The position numbers and the translations under genes were made by a program. The notes under the pieces are model-generated. The model saw nothing but the letters and a program-made list of their open reading frames with translations. It was not told the DNA's origin and made no database searches. A stretch of 64,000 bases of DNA from Mitsuokella multacida DSM 20544 (GTDB lineage Bacteria; Bacillota; Negativicutes; Selenomonadales; Selenomonadaceae), in assembly GCF_000155955.1 (NCBI RefSeq), contig NZ_GG697142.2, positions 219,646 through 283,645 on the forward strand. The letters run 5' to 3'. Each line of letters opens with the position of its first letter. The first letter of the stretch is position 1. Below, piece after piece: positions 29,393 through 40,910 of this stretch.

Positions 29393-32300
29393 ATGAATGC
29401 ATTATTTGCCGCGATGCTGCAGGATGGAGCACTGCAGCGCCTGCGGGATCACACACAGGGGGAGCCGCGCGAATCCCTGATCTACGGGCTTGGGGGCTCG
29501 CAGAAGCATGCGGCCGTCGCCGCGTGCTACGCGGCTCTGCCGCAGATGATGGCTATTCTCTGCCATTCGGCAGAATCGCTGGCGGACTGGAAGGAAGATC
29601 TCTCGCTGCTCTTGCCGGAAGTCCCCATCGTCGAGCTTCCCGAGGTCGACACGTTTGATGTCAAGGCGGCGGCCAAGAGCCAGGAGCGCGCGGCCAGGCG
29701 CATGGAGGTGCTCGGCCGTCTCGTGCGCGGCGAGCACATCATCGTGCTTGCGCGCACGGAAGCGGCGGTGCAGAAGGGCATGGGCCGCAATGAGTTCAAG
29801 CGGCTCTCGCTCACGCTGCGCATGGGAGAGGTGCTGCCGCGCGAGGAGCTCTTGGAGCGCCTCGTCGACCTCGGCTACGAGCATGCCGAGGAGGTCGAGC
29901 GCGTTGGCCAGTTCAGCGTGCGTGGCGGCATCGTCGATATCTTTGCCATCAATGCGGCCGTGCCGGTGCGTGTCGAGTACTTCGACGATGAGATCGACTC
30001 CCTGCGCGAGTTCGACCTCGACACGAAGCGCTCGACCAAGAACGTCGGTGCGGCGACCATCATGCCGCTGGCACAGACCGACGCCTCAGGCAAGCCGGAA
30101 CTCTTTCTCTCGTACCTCGAGGGGAAGGGCACGGTCCTCTTTGACGAGCCGACGCGCATCCGCGACACGATCCGCACGATGGTCAAGGAGAACCCGGACA
30201 TCAAGGGCAAGATTTTCAGTTGGGAGGAGCTGCTGCAGGCGGCGCATGGCAACCGCATCGTCTACATGGCGCTGCTCTTGCAGCAGGTGCCGGGCGCCGA
30301 TGCCGTCGAGAACATCGGCGTGACGGCGACGACGATGACGCCATTCCGCCGCCAGATGGACCTCTTGGAGAATGAGGCGAACCGCTGGCTCGCGCAGAAG
30401 CAGCGCGTGCTCGTGCTGCTCAGCGACAAGGAGAAGGCGAACAGCCTGCGCGAGTTCTTCGCGCACCGTCGCATCCCGTCACTCGTCGAGAACGCGGCAG
30501 AGCCCTTTCGGGACGATGCCATCAACATCCGCAGGGGATCCCTGCTCACAGGATTCGAGATGGCCTCGGCGCGCCTCGTCGTCGTGACGGAGAAGGACAT
30601 CTTCGGGCGCCACAAGCGCCATACGGCAGTCCGCAAGCACAGCGACTACGGCGAGAAGATCTCGCATTTCCGCGACATCAAGCCGGGCGACTACGTCGTG
30701 CACGAGAGCCATGGTATCGGCAAGTACCTCGGCGTCGAGACGCTCGATGTCGGCGGCATCCACAAGGACTACCTTCACATCCAGTACGCGGGCGACGATA
30801 AGCTCTTCGTGCCGACGGACCAGGTCGGCCTCTTGCAGAAGTACATCGGCTCAGAGGGCGATGTGCCGCGCCTGCACCGCATGGGTGGCACGGAGTGGGT
30901 CAAGGCCAAGGCGCGCGCCAAGAAGTCGGTCGAGGACATCGCACAGAAGCTCATCGAGATCTACGCGAAGCGCAAGGATGCCAAAGGTCATGCCTTCCCG
31001 CCGGACGACGCGAGCCAGCGCGAGTTCGAGGATGCCTTTCCCTATGAGGAGACGGAAGACCAGCTGCGCGCCATCGCGGAAATCAAGGCAGACATGGAGA
31101 GGGAGAAGCCCATGGACCGCCTGCTCTGCGGCGACGTCGGCTTCGGCAAGACGGAGGTCGCCATCCGCGCGGCCTACAAGGCGGCGATGGACGGCAAGCA
31201 GGTGGCCGTACTCGTGCCGACGACAGTCCTCGCGCAGCAGCATTACCAGACGTTCACGACGCGCTTCAACGGCTTCGCGCCGGTCATCGATGTCATCTGC
31301 CGCTTCCGCACACCCAAACAGCAGAAGGAGACCATCGAGAAGGTGCGCCTCGGCCAGGTGGACATCTTGATCGGCACGCACGCTATCCTCAACCAGAATA
31401 AGGTCAAGTGGAAGGATCTTGGCCTCTTGATCGTCGACGAGGAGCAGCGCTTCGGCGTCAAGCAGAAGGACAAGATCCGCAAGCTCGCGGCGGGCATCGA
31501 TGTCCTGACGCTCTCGGCGACGCCGATACCGCGCACGCTGCACATGTCGCTCGTCGGCGCGCGCGATATGAGCATCATCGAGACGCCGCCGGCCGAGCGC
31601 TTCCCCGTGCAGACGTACGTCGTCGAGAACAACGATACGATCATCGCGAACGCCATCCGGCGCGAGATGAAGCGCGGCGGCCAGGTCTACTTCATCTACA
31701 ACCGCGTCGACACGATCGACCGCATGCGCGACCACATCGAGTCGCTCGTGCCAGAGGCGAGGATCCAGACGGCACACGGGCAGATGCCCGAGGAGATGCT
31801 CGAGCACGTCATGATGGACTTCTACGAGGGCGATTACGACATCCTGCTCGCGACGAGCATCGTCGAGAACGGCCTCGATGTCGCCAATGCCAATACCATC
31901 ATCGTCTACAACGCCGACCATTTCGGCCTGTCGCAGCTCTACCAGATGCGCGGGCGCGTCGGCCGCTCGCACCACATGGCCTTCGCGTACTTCGTCTACC
32001 AGGCGGACAAGATCCTGACGGAGACGGCGGAGAAGCGCCTGCAGGCCATGAAGGAATTCGCTGAGCTCGGCGCCGGCTTCAAGATCGCCATGCGCGACCT
32101 CGAGATCCGCGGCGCGGGTAACCTGCTCGGCGCCCAGCAGCACGGCCACATCGCCAGCGTCGGCTTCGAGATGTACTGCAAGCTCCTCGAAGAGGCCGTG
32201 GAGCGCCTGCAAAATGGCAAGGCTCCCGAGGAAGCACCGCCGGAGCCCGTCATCGACCTGCAGACGGAGGCCTACATCGACGGCGGCTTCATCGCGGACG

Positions 32301-32782
32301 CCATGCACAAGATCGAGATTTACCAGCGCATTGCGGCCATCCGCAGCAACGAGGAGATCCGGAGCCTGCTTGACGAGCTCATCGACCGCTTCGGCGATCC
32401 GACTGAGCCTGTCATGCACCTCTTGGAGGTGGCGCGCATCAAGAACTACGCGCGCGACCTCGGCATCCGCGCCATCAAGGAGCTGCCGCTCGCACTCGAC
32501 ATCTACTTCCTGCCCAAGAAGCGCATGCCGGCCAAGGGCATGCTCGCGCTTGCCAATCTCTTCGGCAAGCGCATGCGGAGCCTGCCCGACAAGAACGGGC
32601 TGCGCTTCACCCTGAGCGATCGCTACAAGAAGAACATCACGAATTTCGTCACGCGTCTGCTCATGATCGCATCTGGCGATGAGGAAGCGTTGACAGCAAG
32701 GGCGAAGGAACAGGCAGAGCGGCTCCAGAAGACCAAGAATGGAGCAGGAAAGAGCAGTTCCGCAAGGAAGGGGAAAGAGTAA
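29393..32782 (+). CDS. mfd: Transcription-repair coupling factor
   Basis: A 1129-aa ATP-dependent DNA translocase that removes stalled RNA polymerase and recruits UvrA. Domains in order: UvrB-like region (about 1-330), the polymerase-interaction domain with KPGDYVVHESHGIGKYLG (about 430-500), a RecG-like helicase core with Walker A CGDVGFGKTEVA and Walker B DEEQRFG, and the C-terminal TRCF domain. Full length. The stop is followed 2 bases later by the yabN start. B. subtilis has spoVT here; no such gene is present. Confidence 0.96.
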   Translation: MNALFAAMLQDGALQRLRDHTQGEPRESLIYGLGGSQKHAAVAACYAALPQMMAILCHSAESLADWKEDLSLLLPEVPIVELPEVDTFDVKAAAKSQERAARRMEVLGRLVRGEHIIVLARTEAAVQKGMGRNEFKRLSLTLRMGEVLPREELLERLVDLGYEHAEEVERVGQFSVRGGIVDIFAINAAVPVRVEYFDDEIDSLREFDLDTKRSTKNVGAATIMPLAQTDASGKPELFLSYLEGKGTVLFDEPTRIRDTIRTMVKENPDIKGKIFSWEELLQAAHGNRIVYMALLLQQVPGADAVENIGVTATTMTPFRRQMDLLENEANRWLAQKQRVLVLLSDKEKANSLREFFAHRRIPSLVENAAEPFRDDAINIRRGSLLTGFEMASARLVVVTEKDIFGRHKRHTAVRKHSDYGEKISHFRDIKPGDYVVHESHGIGKYLGVETLDVGGIHKDYLHIQYAGDDKLFVPTDQVGLLQKYIGSEGDVPRLHRMGGTEWVKAKARAKKSVEDIAQKLIEIYAKRKDAKGHAFPPDDASQREFEDAFPYEETEDQLRAIAEIKADMEREKPMDRLLCGDVGFGKTEVAIRAAYKAAMDGKQVAVLVPTTVLAQQHYQTFTTRFNGFAPVIDVICRFRTPKQQKETIEKVRLGQVDILIGTHAILNQNKVKWKDLGLLIVDEEQRFGVKQKDKIRKLAAGIDVLTLSATPIPRTLHMSLVGARDMSIIETPPAERFPVQTYVVENNDTIIANAIRREMKRGGQVYFIYNRVDTIDRMRDHIESLVPEARIQTAHGQMPEEMLEHVMMDFYEGDYDILLATSIVENGLDVANANTIIVYNADHFGLSQLYQMRGRVGRSHHMAFAYFVYQADKILTETAEKRLQAMKEFAELGAGFKIAMRDLEIRGAGNLLGAQQHGHIASVGFEMYCKLLEEAVERLQNGKAPEEAPPEPVIDLQTEAYIDGGFIADAMHKIEIYQRIAAIRSNEEIRSLLDELIDRFGDPTEPVMHLLEVARIKNYARDLGIRAIKELPLALDIYFLPKKRMPAKGMLALANLFGKRMRSLPDKNGLRFTLSDRYKKNITNFVTRLLMIASGDEEALTARAKEQAERLQKTKNGAGKSSSARKGKE

Positions 32783-32784
32783 GA

Positions 32785-33462
32785 ATGAAACAGCCAAAGA
32801 TCACCGTCGTCGGCCTCGGACCGGGCCGCTTCGGGCTCATCACCTTGGAGTCGTGGCAGGTCATGCAGCAGGCTGAGCGCCTTGTCCTGCGCACGCGCAT
32901 CCATCCGACCGTCGCCGACATCGAGAAGCATGGCCTGACGTTTTCCTCGTACGACGGCTTCTACGAAGAAGCGTCCGACTTCGAGACGCTTTACCATCAT
33001 ATCGCTGAGGACCTGCTGCACCGCGCAGCAGAGCAGGGCGACCTCGTCTACGCCGTGCCCGGCAGCCCGCTCGTCGCCGAGCGCACGGTCGTGCTCCTGC
33101 GCGAACTCGCGAAGGAGTCAGGCGTCACAGTCGACATCCTGCCCGGCATGAGCTTCGTCGAGGTCATGTACACGCGCCTCGGCCTTGATCCGATCGCGGG
33201 CCTGACGATACTCGACGCAGAAGACGTCGGCACGCTCAAGGAGCGCCCTGCACAGTCGTTGATCATCACGCAGGTCTACGACCCCATCATCGCCTCGGAT
33301 ACGAAGCTCATGCTCATGGAGCTCTACCCCGATGAGTACGAAGTCACCTACATCCACAACCTCGCACTGCCGGATGAATCCATCCGCAAGATCCCGCTCT
33401 ACGAGCTCGACCGCCAGAAAGATGTCGATCACCTGACAAGCCTTTTCGTGCCGGCACGGTGA
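32785..33462 (+). CDS. YabN N-terminal-type tetrapyrrole methylase-fold protein lacking MazG
   Basis: A 225-aa protein with the SAM-methylase fold: TVVGLGPGRFGLIT at the N-terminus, YAVPGSPLVAERTV near 90 and ILPGMSFVEV near 120. In B. subtilis YabN this module is fused to a MazG nucleotide pyrophosphohydrolase. Here the frame stops at 33460-33462 after VPAR, and no MazG-like coding follows before the terminator at 33499. The first module seems intact, so this is a domain loss or split. Position after mfd agrees with orthology. Confidence 0.8.
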   Translation: MKQPKITVVGLGPGRFGLITLESWQVMQQAERLVLRTRIHPTVADIEKHGLTFSSYDGFYEEASDFETLYHHIAEDLLHRAAEQGDLVYAVPGSPLVAERTVVLLRELAKESGVTVDILPGMSFVEVMYTRLGLDPIAGLTILDAEDVGTLKERPAQSLIITQVYDPIIASDTKLMLMELYPDEYEVTYIHNLALPDESIRKIPLYELDRQKDVDHLTSLFVPAR

Positions 33463-33498
33463 ACAGGCGCTCTCGTTTGCGGTTATTTTTCCGAAAAC

Positions 33499-33519
33499 CC
33501 TTGATTTTTCAAGGTTTTT
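33499..33519 (+). terminator. Intrinsic terminator after mfd-yabN
   Basis: 6-bp stem CCTTGA / TCAAGG with TTTT loop and T5. A weak promoter-like pair (TTGATT 33501-33506, TAAATT 33524-33529, spacer 17) overlaps it and may drive HU. Confidence 0.65.
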
Positions 33520-33611
33520 CTGCTAAATTTTGATAAGCGGGCAGGATATTCAGGTTTGGCCGCGAATATCTGCCAACATAAGCAAAACCATTATTTAAGG
33601 AGGCTACGATC

Positions 33612-33887
33612 GTGAATAAAAATGAATTGGTAGCTAGCGTTGCTGAAAAAGCAGGCCTGACGAAGAAAGATGCAGAGAAGGCTGTGGGTGCTATCTTCGA
33701 GAGCATCCAGCAGGCATTGGTTGAGGGCGATAAAGTACAGGTGATTGGCTTCGGTACGTTTGAAGTCAAGGAGCGCTCCGCTCGCGCAGGCCGCAACCCG
33801 CGCACGAACGAGACGATCCAGATCCCGGCTTCGAAGAATCCGGCATTCAAGGCTGGCAAGGCCCTGAAAGATGCTGTCAACGCATAA
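33612..33887 (+). CDS. hup: HU-type DNA-binding protein
   Basis: A 91-aa nucleoid protein that bends DNA as a dimer. [21 protein letters not shown] opens the helical dimer body in shortened form [32 protein letters not shown] and the arm tip [17 protein letters not shown] follow. GTG at 33612 is preceded by AGGAGG at 33598-33603. It is flanked by terminators and is monocistronic. Confidence 0.95.
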   Translation: MNKNELVASVAEKAGLTKKDAEKAVGAIFESIQQALVEGDKVQVIGFGTFEVKERSARAGRNPRTNETIQIPASKNPAFKAGKALKDAVNA

Positions 33888-33902
33888 TCTGGCTTGAGTA
33901 TG

Positions 33903-33940
33903 AGAAGCTGGGTTCCTTCGGGAGCCCGGCTTCTTGTTGT
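33903..33940 (+). terminator. Intrinsic terminator after hup
   Basis: 14-bp stem (AGAAGCTGGGTTCC / GGAGCCCGGCTTCT, two G-T pairs) with a TTCG loop; the following TGTTGTATT is only moderately T-rich. Confidence 0.75.
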
Positions 33941-33955
33941 ATTGGAGGGATATGC

Positions 33956-34723
33956 TTGGATCTCGGTTTATCATCAAAGGCCGTGCTGATTTCGGGCGGG
34001 ACTTCGGGCATCGGGCTGGAAGCGGCGCGGGAATTCCTGCAGGAAGGCGCCCGCGTCTGCCTGATGGGGCGCTCGGCAGAGCGCGGCCAAGCGGCAGTCC
34101 GGCTCCTGCAGCATGAGGCGCACGGCGCGGATGTCTGCTTTATGGCGGGCGATGTGCGAAGCAAAGCCGACTGCAGCCGCGTGGTCCGGGAGACGGTAGG
34201 GCGCTTCGGCGGACTTGACGTGCTGGTCAATTCGGCCGGCATCTACCGCGAGGGAGCGCTCGAGGACCTCCGGGAAGAGGAGCTCGACGATCTGCTCGAC
34301 TGCAATGTCAAAGGTGTCTTCCACCTGACGCAGGCTGCCCTGCCCGCCCTCAAGGCTTCGCGTGGCTCAGTCGTCAACGTGGCCTCCGATGCGGGCGTCC
34401 ACGGCAACTACTTCTGCGCGGCGTACTGTGCGAGCAAGGGGGCCGTCGTGCTCTTTACGCGTGCCCTGGCCCTCGAGACAGCTGCCTTCGGCGTGCGCGT
34501 CAATGCCATCGCGCCCGGCGATATCCTGACACCGCTGACAGAGGCACAGCTCGGCACGGGGGAGAAGCGCGAGCAGAGCCTGCAGGAGATGGCCTCTGTC
34601 TATCCGCTCAGACGCATCGGCACGGCAGAGGAAGCGGCGGCGCTCATCGTCTTCCTCGCCTCCGCGCGCGCTTCATTTGTGACGGGAGCTGTCTACGGTA
34701 TTGATGGAGGCCTGACTGCCTGA
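33956..34723 (+). CDS. Short-chain dehydrogenase/reductase
   Basis: A 255-aa classical SDR. It has the cofactor motif SGGTSGIG (residues 13-20), NSAG (about 91-94), catalytic Ser in NVASDAG and YCASK (YxxxK, about 158-162), then the PGDI segment. It reduces or oxidises an unknown alcohol/ketone; fabG-like similarity alone does not prove fatty acid synthesis. TTG at 33956 follows GGAGGG by 6 bases. It overlaps the glycosyltransferase start by one base (TGATG), suggesting a joint role in lipid or envelope chemistry. Confidence 0.85.
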   Translation: MDLGLSSKAVLISGGTSGIGLEAAREFLQEGARVCLMGRSAERGQAAVRLLQHEAHGADVCFMAGDVRSKADCSRVVRETVGRFGGLDVLVNSAGIYREGALEDLREEELDDLLDCNVKGVFHLTQAALPALKASRGSVVNVASDAGVHGNYFCAAYCASKGAVVLFTRALALETAAFGVRVNAIAPGDILTPLTEAQLGTGEKREQSLQEMASVYPLRRIGTAEEAAALIVFLASARASFVTGAVYGIDGGLTA

Positions 34724-35844
34724 TGAACAAGATATTGATTCTCACAGCGTCAATCGGTTCGGGGCACATCAAGGCGGCAGAGGCTGTCGAGACCGAACTT
34801 CGCCGACTGCTGCCGGACGCGGAGATCACGACGGTCGACTTTATGGCGCGCCGCATCTCGCGCATCCACTGCTTCATGAAGGACTTCTACCTGATGATGC
34901 TGGCCTTCGTACCGAACCTCTACGATGTCTTCTACAAGATCTCGGGCGGTTCCTCAGGCGGCACGCTCGTCCAGAACGCCTTTGCCTGGGTCATGATGCC
35001 CGTCATGAAGAAACTCGTGCGCCGCTATGAACCGGACCTCGTGCTCTGCACGCATCCATTCCCTGAGGGCGCCGCGTCGCTCCTGCGCCGCCGCCATGAG
35101 GAACACTACCGGCTTGCGACGGTCATGACGGACTACTCGCTGCACCAGATCTGGCTCTATCCGGCCGTCGACCGCTACTACATGGCGACCGAGGAGATGC
35201 GCATGGGCATGATCGGCCACGGCTTTGCTGTCAGCACACTCCGCGTGTCCGGCATCCCCGTGGCGGGCACGCTGAAGGAGATGACGGACAAGGCAGCGGT
35301 GCGCCACGCCATGGCTATACCCGAGGGGCAGCCGGCCGTCCTCTTGATGGGCGGCGGCCTCGGACTCGGCGGCATCGAGTCGAATCTTCGCGACCTCGAG
35401 AAGATTGAGAAGCGCCTGACCATCCTCGTCGTGGCCGGGCGCAACCAGCGCCTGATGGAGCGCGTGCAGGACATGGCCTATGCCTCGCACCATCAGGTGC
35501 TGGTCTGGGGCTATACGGATCAGGTGCACTTCCTCATGCGGGCGGCAGACCTCCTGATCACAAAGCCGGGGGCGCTCACGATGAGCGAGGCCTTCGTGCT
35601 CGGCCTTCCAATGCTCTTGCACGACCCGATCCCGGGCCCCGAGACGGAGAACGCCATCTATGCGACGCAGCACGGGGCCGCCGTCTGGCTCCACCCGCGC
35701 GAAGACCTCGCGCAGTCCGTCGAGACACTCCTTTGCGGCGATGCGCTCAGCGAGATGAGCCGCGCTGCTCGCGGCTGCGCGCGGCCGGATGCCGCCGCAG
35801 CCATTGCCGAAGACCTGAAAACATTGCTGTCACGTAGGAGTTGA
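34723..35844 (+). CDS. MGDG synthase-like glycosyltransferase (GT28 family)
   Basis: A 373-aa GT-B enzyme resembling monogalactosyldiacylglycerol synthase and B. subtilis UgtP. The N-terminal acceptor domain begins ILILTASIGSGHIKAAEA and has the THPFPEG segment. The C-terminal donor domain has LLMGGGLGLGG, WGYTDQVHFLMRAADLLITK and GALTMSEAFVLGLP, which bind the UDP-sugar. Likely product is a glycosylated diacylglycerol or other envelope lipid; the sugar is unknown. It is 4 bases from divIC, so glycolipid synthesis and division may be co-expressed. Confidence 0.83.
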   Translation: MNKILILTASIGSGHIKAAEAVETELRRLLPDAEITTVDFMARRISRIHCFMKDFYLMMLAFVPNLYDVFYKISGGSSGGTLVQNAFAWVMMPVMKKLVRRYEPDLVLCTHPFPEGAASLLRRRHEEHYRLATVMTDYSLHQIWLYPAVDRYYMATEEMRMGMIGHGFAVSTLRVSGIPVAGTLKEMTDKAAVRHAMAIPEGQPAVLLMGGGLGLGGIESNLRDLEKIEKRLTILVVAGRNQRLMERVQDMAYASHHQVLVWGYTDQVHFLMRAADLLITKPGALTMSEAFVLGLPMLLHDPIPGPETENAIYATQHGAAVWLHPREDLAQSVETLLCGDALSEMSRAARGCARPDAAAAIAEDLKTLLSRRS

Positions 35845-35848
35845 TTTC

Positions 35849-36154
35849 ATGAAGCGTAGGATAAAGCAGAGGAAGGGGCTCCTCAACTGGTTCACGATCC
35901 TCTTGGTCATCATCATCGGCTATTTCGCCGTGATCCTCGTCAAGCAGCAGATCTACTTGAACCAGGTCAGTGCCGATCAGGCTGCCGCAGAGGAGCGCCT
36001 CGCGACGGCCAAGGCAGAGCACGAGCGCCTCGTCAAAGAGAAAGATGACCTCAACCGCTTGGATTACATCGAGAAGATCGCGCGCGAAGAGCTCGGCATG
36101 ACGCGCCGTGGAGAGTTGCCGTACAGTTCCGGTAAGTCCGTTGGCTCGCGCTGA
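35849..36154 (+). CDS. divIC: Septum formation initiator FtsB/DivIC family
   Basis: A 101-aa bitopic division protein. The basic N-terminus is followed by one membrane helix (about residues 13-32), a coiled coil (about 38-70) and the conserved end DYIEKIAREELGMTRRGE. It helps build the divisome with FtsL and DivIB. TAGGAG precedes the ATG. The order before the S1 gene matches B. subtilis divIC-yabR. Confidence 0.9.
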   Translation: MKRRIKQRKGLLNWFTILLVIIIGYFAVILVKQQIYLNQVSADQAAAEERLATAKAEHERLVKEKDDLNRLDYIEKIAREELGMTRRGELPYSSGKSVGSR

Positions 36155-36190
36155 GGTGGATGGAAATCGCGTTCTTTCGCGACACTTTCC

Positions 36191-36220
36191 TTGACACTGC
36201 TGAGTGCGCAAGGTTATAAT
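36191..36220 (+). promoter_or_regulatory. Strong promoter for the S1-domain gene
   Basis: Consensus TTGACA (36191-36196), 18-base spacer, TATAAT (36215-36220). Confidence 0.78.
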
Positions 36221-36263
36221 AAAGCGTGTATTTTCCATCACGACTTAAGGAGGAAGAATTAAT

Positions 36264-36722
36264 TTGTCCATTGAAGTTGGCAATGTAGTTGAGGGTGTTG
36301 TCACGGGCATCACGAATTTCGGTGCTTTCGTAGAATTGCCGGAAGGCAAGACCGGTCTCATCCATATCTCCGAGGTAGCGGATGTCTATGTCAAGGATGT
36401 CCACGATTTCCTCTCCGAAAAAGACAAGGTGAAGGTTAAGGTATTGAGCATCGATGATCGCGGCAAGATTGCCCTTTCCATCAAGCAGCTTCAGGAGAAA
36501 AAGCCGGAAGCTCAGGCTCAGACGGGAAATTCTTCCTTCCGACCGCAGCGCCAGAGCCGCGGACCGCGGGATTTCCGCCGCGGCGGCCGCTACAACAATA
36601 CCACAGCATCGTTTGAGGACAAGCTCTCGAAGTTCCTCAAAGACAGCGATGAGCGTCTGACGGACCTGCGCCGCAAGACGGATTCGAAGCGCGGAGGCCG
36701 TGGCTCCCGCCGCTCGGATTGA
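36264..36722 (+). CDS. yabR: S1 RNA-binding domain protein (YabR-like)
   Basis: A 152-aa protein. A complete S1 domain spans residues 1-73 (GNVVEGVVTGITNFGAFVEL, then KTGLIHISEVAD and KVLSIDDRGKIALSIK). A basic Arg/Gly/Ser tail follows (RGPRDFRRGGR), ending in GGRGSRRSD, likely a second RNA contact. TTG at 36264 is preceded by AAGGAGG. It is transcribed alone between its own promoter and a terminator. Confidence 0.88.
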   Translation: MSIEVGNVVEGVVTGITNFGAFVELPEGKTGLIHISEVADVYVKDVHDFLSEKDKVKVKVLSIDDRGKIALSIKQLQEKKPEAQAQTGNSSFRPQRQSRGPRDFRRGGRYNNTTASFEDKLSKFLKDSDERLTDLRRKTDSKRGGRGSRRSD

Positions 36723-36744
36723 TCATCTGCAATCGGAATGATAC

Positions 36745-36773
36745 AAGCACTCTTGACAGGGTGCTTTTGTTCT
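36745..36773 (+). terminator. Intrinsic terminator after yabR
   Basis: 8-bp stem AAGCACTC / GGGTGCTT, 6-base loop, TTTTGTTCTTT. Confidence 0.75.
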
Positions 36774-36805
36774 TTCTGTTGATTCTGCTGGAGACGGTGT
36801 AGATT

Positions 36806-38215
36806 ATGGGACGTATGTTGGAAGAGGCCGTGCGCTACGCAAGGGCGCAGGATCTGCTGCATCCCGGCATGCACGTGCTCGTGGCCTGTTCTGGTGGGCC
36901 GGACTCTCTGGCCCTGCTTGATATGCTGCTGCAGCTGCGCAGGCGCTTTCGCCTCGTCTTGACGGTGGCGCATTACGAGCATGGCATCCGAGGAGCGTCA
37001 TCCGCAGAGGATGCCCGCTTCGTCGATGCATTCTGCCGCGAGCGCGAAGTGCCGTGCTTTATCGGGCACGGCGATGTGCCTGCTTTCGCGAAGGCGCAGG
37101 GCAAGTCTGTAGAACTTGCGGCGCGCGAGCTGCGCTACGTATTTCTCTGGCAGACGCTGGAGCGCTGCGGGGCCGATGTGCTCGCGACGGCGCACCATGC
37201 CGATGACCAGGCGGAGACTGTGCTCATGCGCATCCTGCGCGGCACGGGCCTTGATGGCCTCGCGGCCATGAAGCCGCGCGAGGGGAAAAAGATTCGCCCG
37301 CTTCTGTTTGCGCGGCGCGAGGACATCCTCGACTACTGCCGGGAGCGCGGCCTTACGCCACGCCATGATGCGACGAACGACATCCCCAACTGCACGCGCA
37401 ACCTGCTGCGCCTCAAGGTCCTGCCGTATTTGCGGCAGTCGTGCAATCCAGAAGTCGCGCATGCGCTCTGCCAGCTCGCAGAGCTCGCGCGCGTCGACTG
37501 CGATTACCTTGAGCAGCAGCTCGAGGAGAGTTGGCCGTATCTGACGCGCGAGGAAGATGGCCGATGCAGCATCGTGCTGACCACCTTTCAGCGCCGCCAT
37601 CCCGCGTTGCAGCGCCGGGCGCTGCGCCGCTTGTACACAGGCATAGCGGGGATGGGCAGGGACCTCAGCTTTTCCCATGTGGAAGAGCTGCGCCTGCTGG
37701 CCCTCTCCGGGCAGGCGACGGGCAAGACCGCAAAACTGCCGGGCGGCATCGAGGCGCACTTCACCTACGACAGGCTCATCCTGCGGCCAGCGCTCCCCGG
37801 AAGAGAGCGGCACGAGCAGGAGAAGGGCCAGGCGTCAGTCGTCCCGGTCATCGTCCCGGGGCGCACCGACTATGGCGAAGCCGTCCTCGAGGCAGAGCTC
37901 CTCGAGGCGCTGCCCGCAGGTGACGGCTCCCGCGGGTTCTACCTAGACGCGGGCGTCCTCAAGGGAGCGCCGCTCGTGCTCCGCCACAGGCAGCCGGGCG
38001 ACTTCATCGGGCTGCCCACCGGGCGCAAGAAGCTCAAGGAGGTCCTGATTGACGACAAGGTCCCGCGCGAACGGCGGCACGGCTTGTTGCTACTGGCCGC
38101 AGGCCACGAAATCTTGTGGATTGTCGGCAGGAGGCGCACGAGCCATTATCCGGTCACAGATCAAACGAAGAGAATCCTGTATTTCCAGATAAAAGAAAAG
38201 GGGAACAAAAAATGA
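36806..38215 (+). CDS. tilS: tRNA(Ile)-lysidine synthase
   Basis: Adds lysine to C34 of tRNA-Ile2, an essential step for reading AUA. The PP-loop [15 protein letters not shown] is at about residues 27-41; [19 protein letters not shown] follows near 131, and the C-terminal TilS domain has [20 protein letters not shown] in the shortened form [10 protein letters not shown]. 469 aa is normal. It ends in a 4-base overlap with hpt (ATGA). The same tilS-hpt-ftsH order occurs in B. subtilis. Confidence 0.95.
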   Translation: MGRMLEEAVRYARAQDLLHPGMHVLVACSGGPDSLALLDMLLQLRRRFRLVLTVAHYEHGIRGASSAEDARFVDAFCREREVPCFIGHGDVPAFAKAQGKSVELAARELRYVFLWQTLERCGADVLATAHHADDQAETVLMRILRGTGLDGLAAMKPREGKKIRPLLFARREDILDYCRERGLTPRHDATNDIPNCTRNLLRLKVLPYLRQSCNPEVAHALCQLAELARVDCDYLEQQLEESWPYLTREEDGRCSIVLTTFQRRHPALQRRALRRLYTGIAGMGRDLSFSHVEELRLLALSGQATGKTAKLPGGIEAHFTYDRLILRPALPGRERHEQEKGQASVVPVIVPGRTDYGEAVLEAELLEALPAGDGSRGFYLDAGVLKGAPLVLRHRQPGDFIGLPTGRKKLKEVLIDDKVPRERRHGLLLLAAGHEILWIVGRRRTSHYPVTDQTKRILYFQIKEKGNKK

Positions 38216-38766
38216 CTAGAGACATGAATGAGGATATCGAGAAGGTCGTTTTCTCGGAGGAAGAGCTCAAGAAGCGCATTGCAGAGCTCGGCAAAGAGAT
38301 CACGGAAGACTACAAGGATGCAGAGGAGACGATCTACTGCGTCGGCATCCTCAAGGGTGCTGTCGTTTTCTATACGGACCTCGTGCGCAGCATCAACCTG
38401 CCGGTCCACTTCGACTTCATGATCGCCTCGAGCTACGGCAATGGCACGGAGACGAGCGGCACGGTCAAGATCCTCAAGGACCTCGACTACGACGTAGCAG
38501 GAAAACACCTGATCATCATCGAAGATATCATCGACTCGGGCACGACGATGAACTACCTCATGAAATACTTCCGTGAGCGCAAGCCGAAGAGTGTCAAGCT
38601 CTGCGCGCTGCTCTCGAAGCCGTCGCGCCGCACGGTCGACGTGAACATCGACTACTGCGGCTACACGGTCCCCGACGAATTCCTTGTTGGCTATGGCCTC
38701 GATTATGCGGAGAAGTACCGCAACTTGCCGTACATCGGTGTGCTCAAGCCTGAGATCTATGAATAA
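38212..38766 (+). CDS. hpt: Hypoxanthine-guanine phosphoribosyltransferase
   Basis: A purine salvage enzyme forming IMP/GMP from PRPP. The PRPP-binding loop [13 protein letters not shown] is around residues 102-114, with the base-binding [19 protein letters not shown] near 161 and the acidic C-terminus. ATG at 38212 overlaps the tilS stop; AAAGGGG is upstream. 184 aa is normal. Confidence 0.95.
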   Translation: MTRDMNEDIEKVVFSEEELKKRIAELGKEITEDYKDAEETIYCVGILKGAVVFYTDLVRSINLPVHFDFMIASSYGNGTETSGTVKILKDLDYDVAGKHLIIIEDIIDSGTTMNYLMKYFRERKPKSVKLCALLSKPSRRTVDVNIDYCGYTVPDEFLVGYGLDYAEKYRNLPYIGVLKPEIYE

Positions 38767-38816
38767 GGGCCAGCTGCTCCTGGAGCAAAAGCTCTGAGAC
38801 AAAGGAGGACAATGGA

Positions 38817-40805
<1,989 letters not shown>

Positions 40806-40822
40806 GCCAGTAAGGCATGAGG

Positions 40823-40857
40823 GCGGGGATTCTCAGACGAGAATCCCTGCTTTTTTT
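40823..40857 (+). terminator. Intrinsic terminator after ftsH
   Basis: 12-bp stem GCGGGGATTCTC / GAGAATCCCTGC with AGAC loop and T7. Confidence 0.9.
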
Positions 40858-40910
40858 ATGCCCCGCTACGGTGTATAATGGAATGGTGTTACAATGAGGA
40901 GGTGGCGTTT

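Noticed and set aside
36753-36790. TTGACA as a -35 for tilS
   Set aside because: It lies in the terminator loop after yabR and no matching -10 is found 16-18 bases downstream.
40878-40910. Upstream ATG for birA
   Set aside because: It overlaps a TATAAT at 40874-40879 that is likely the -10, and the strong AGGAGG serves TTG at 40911.
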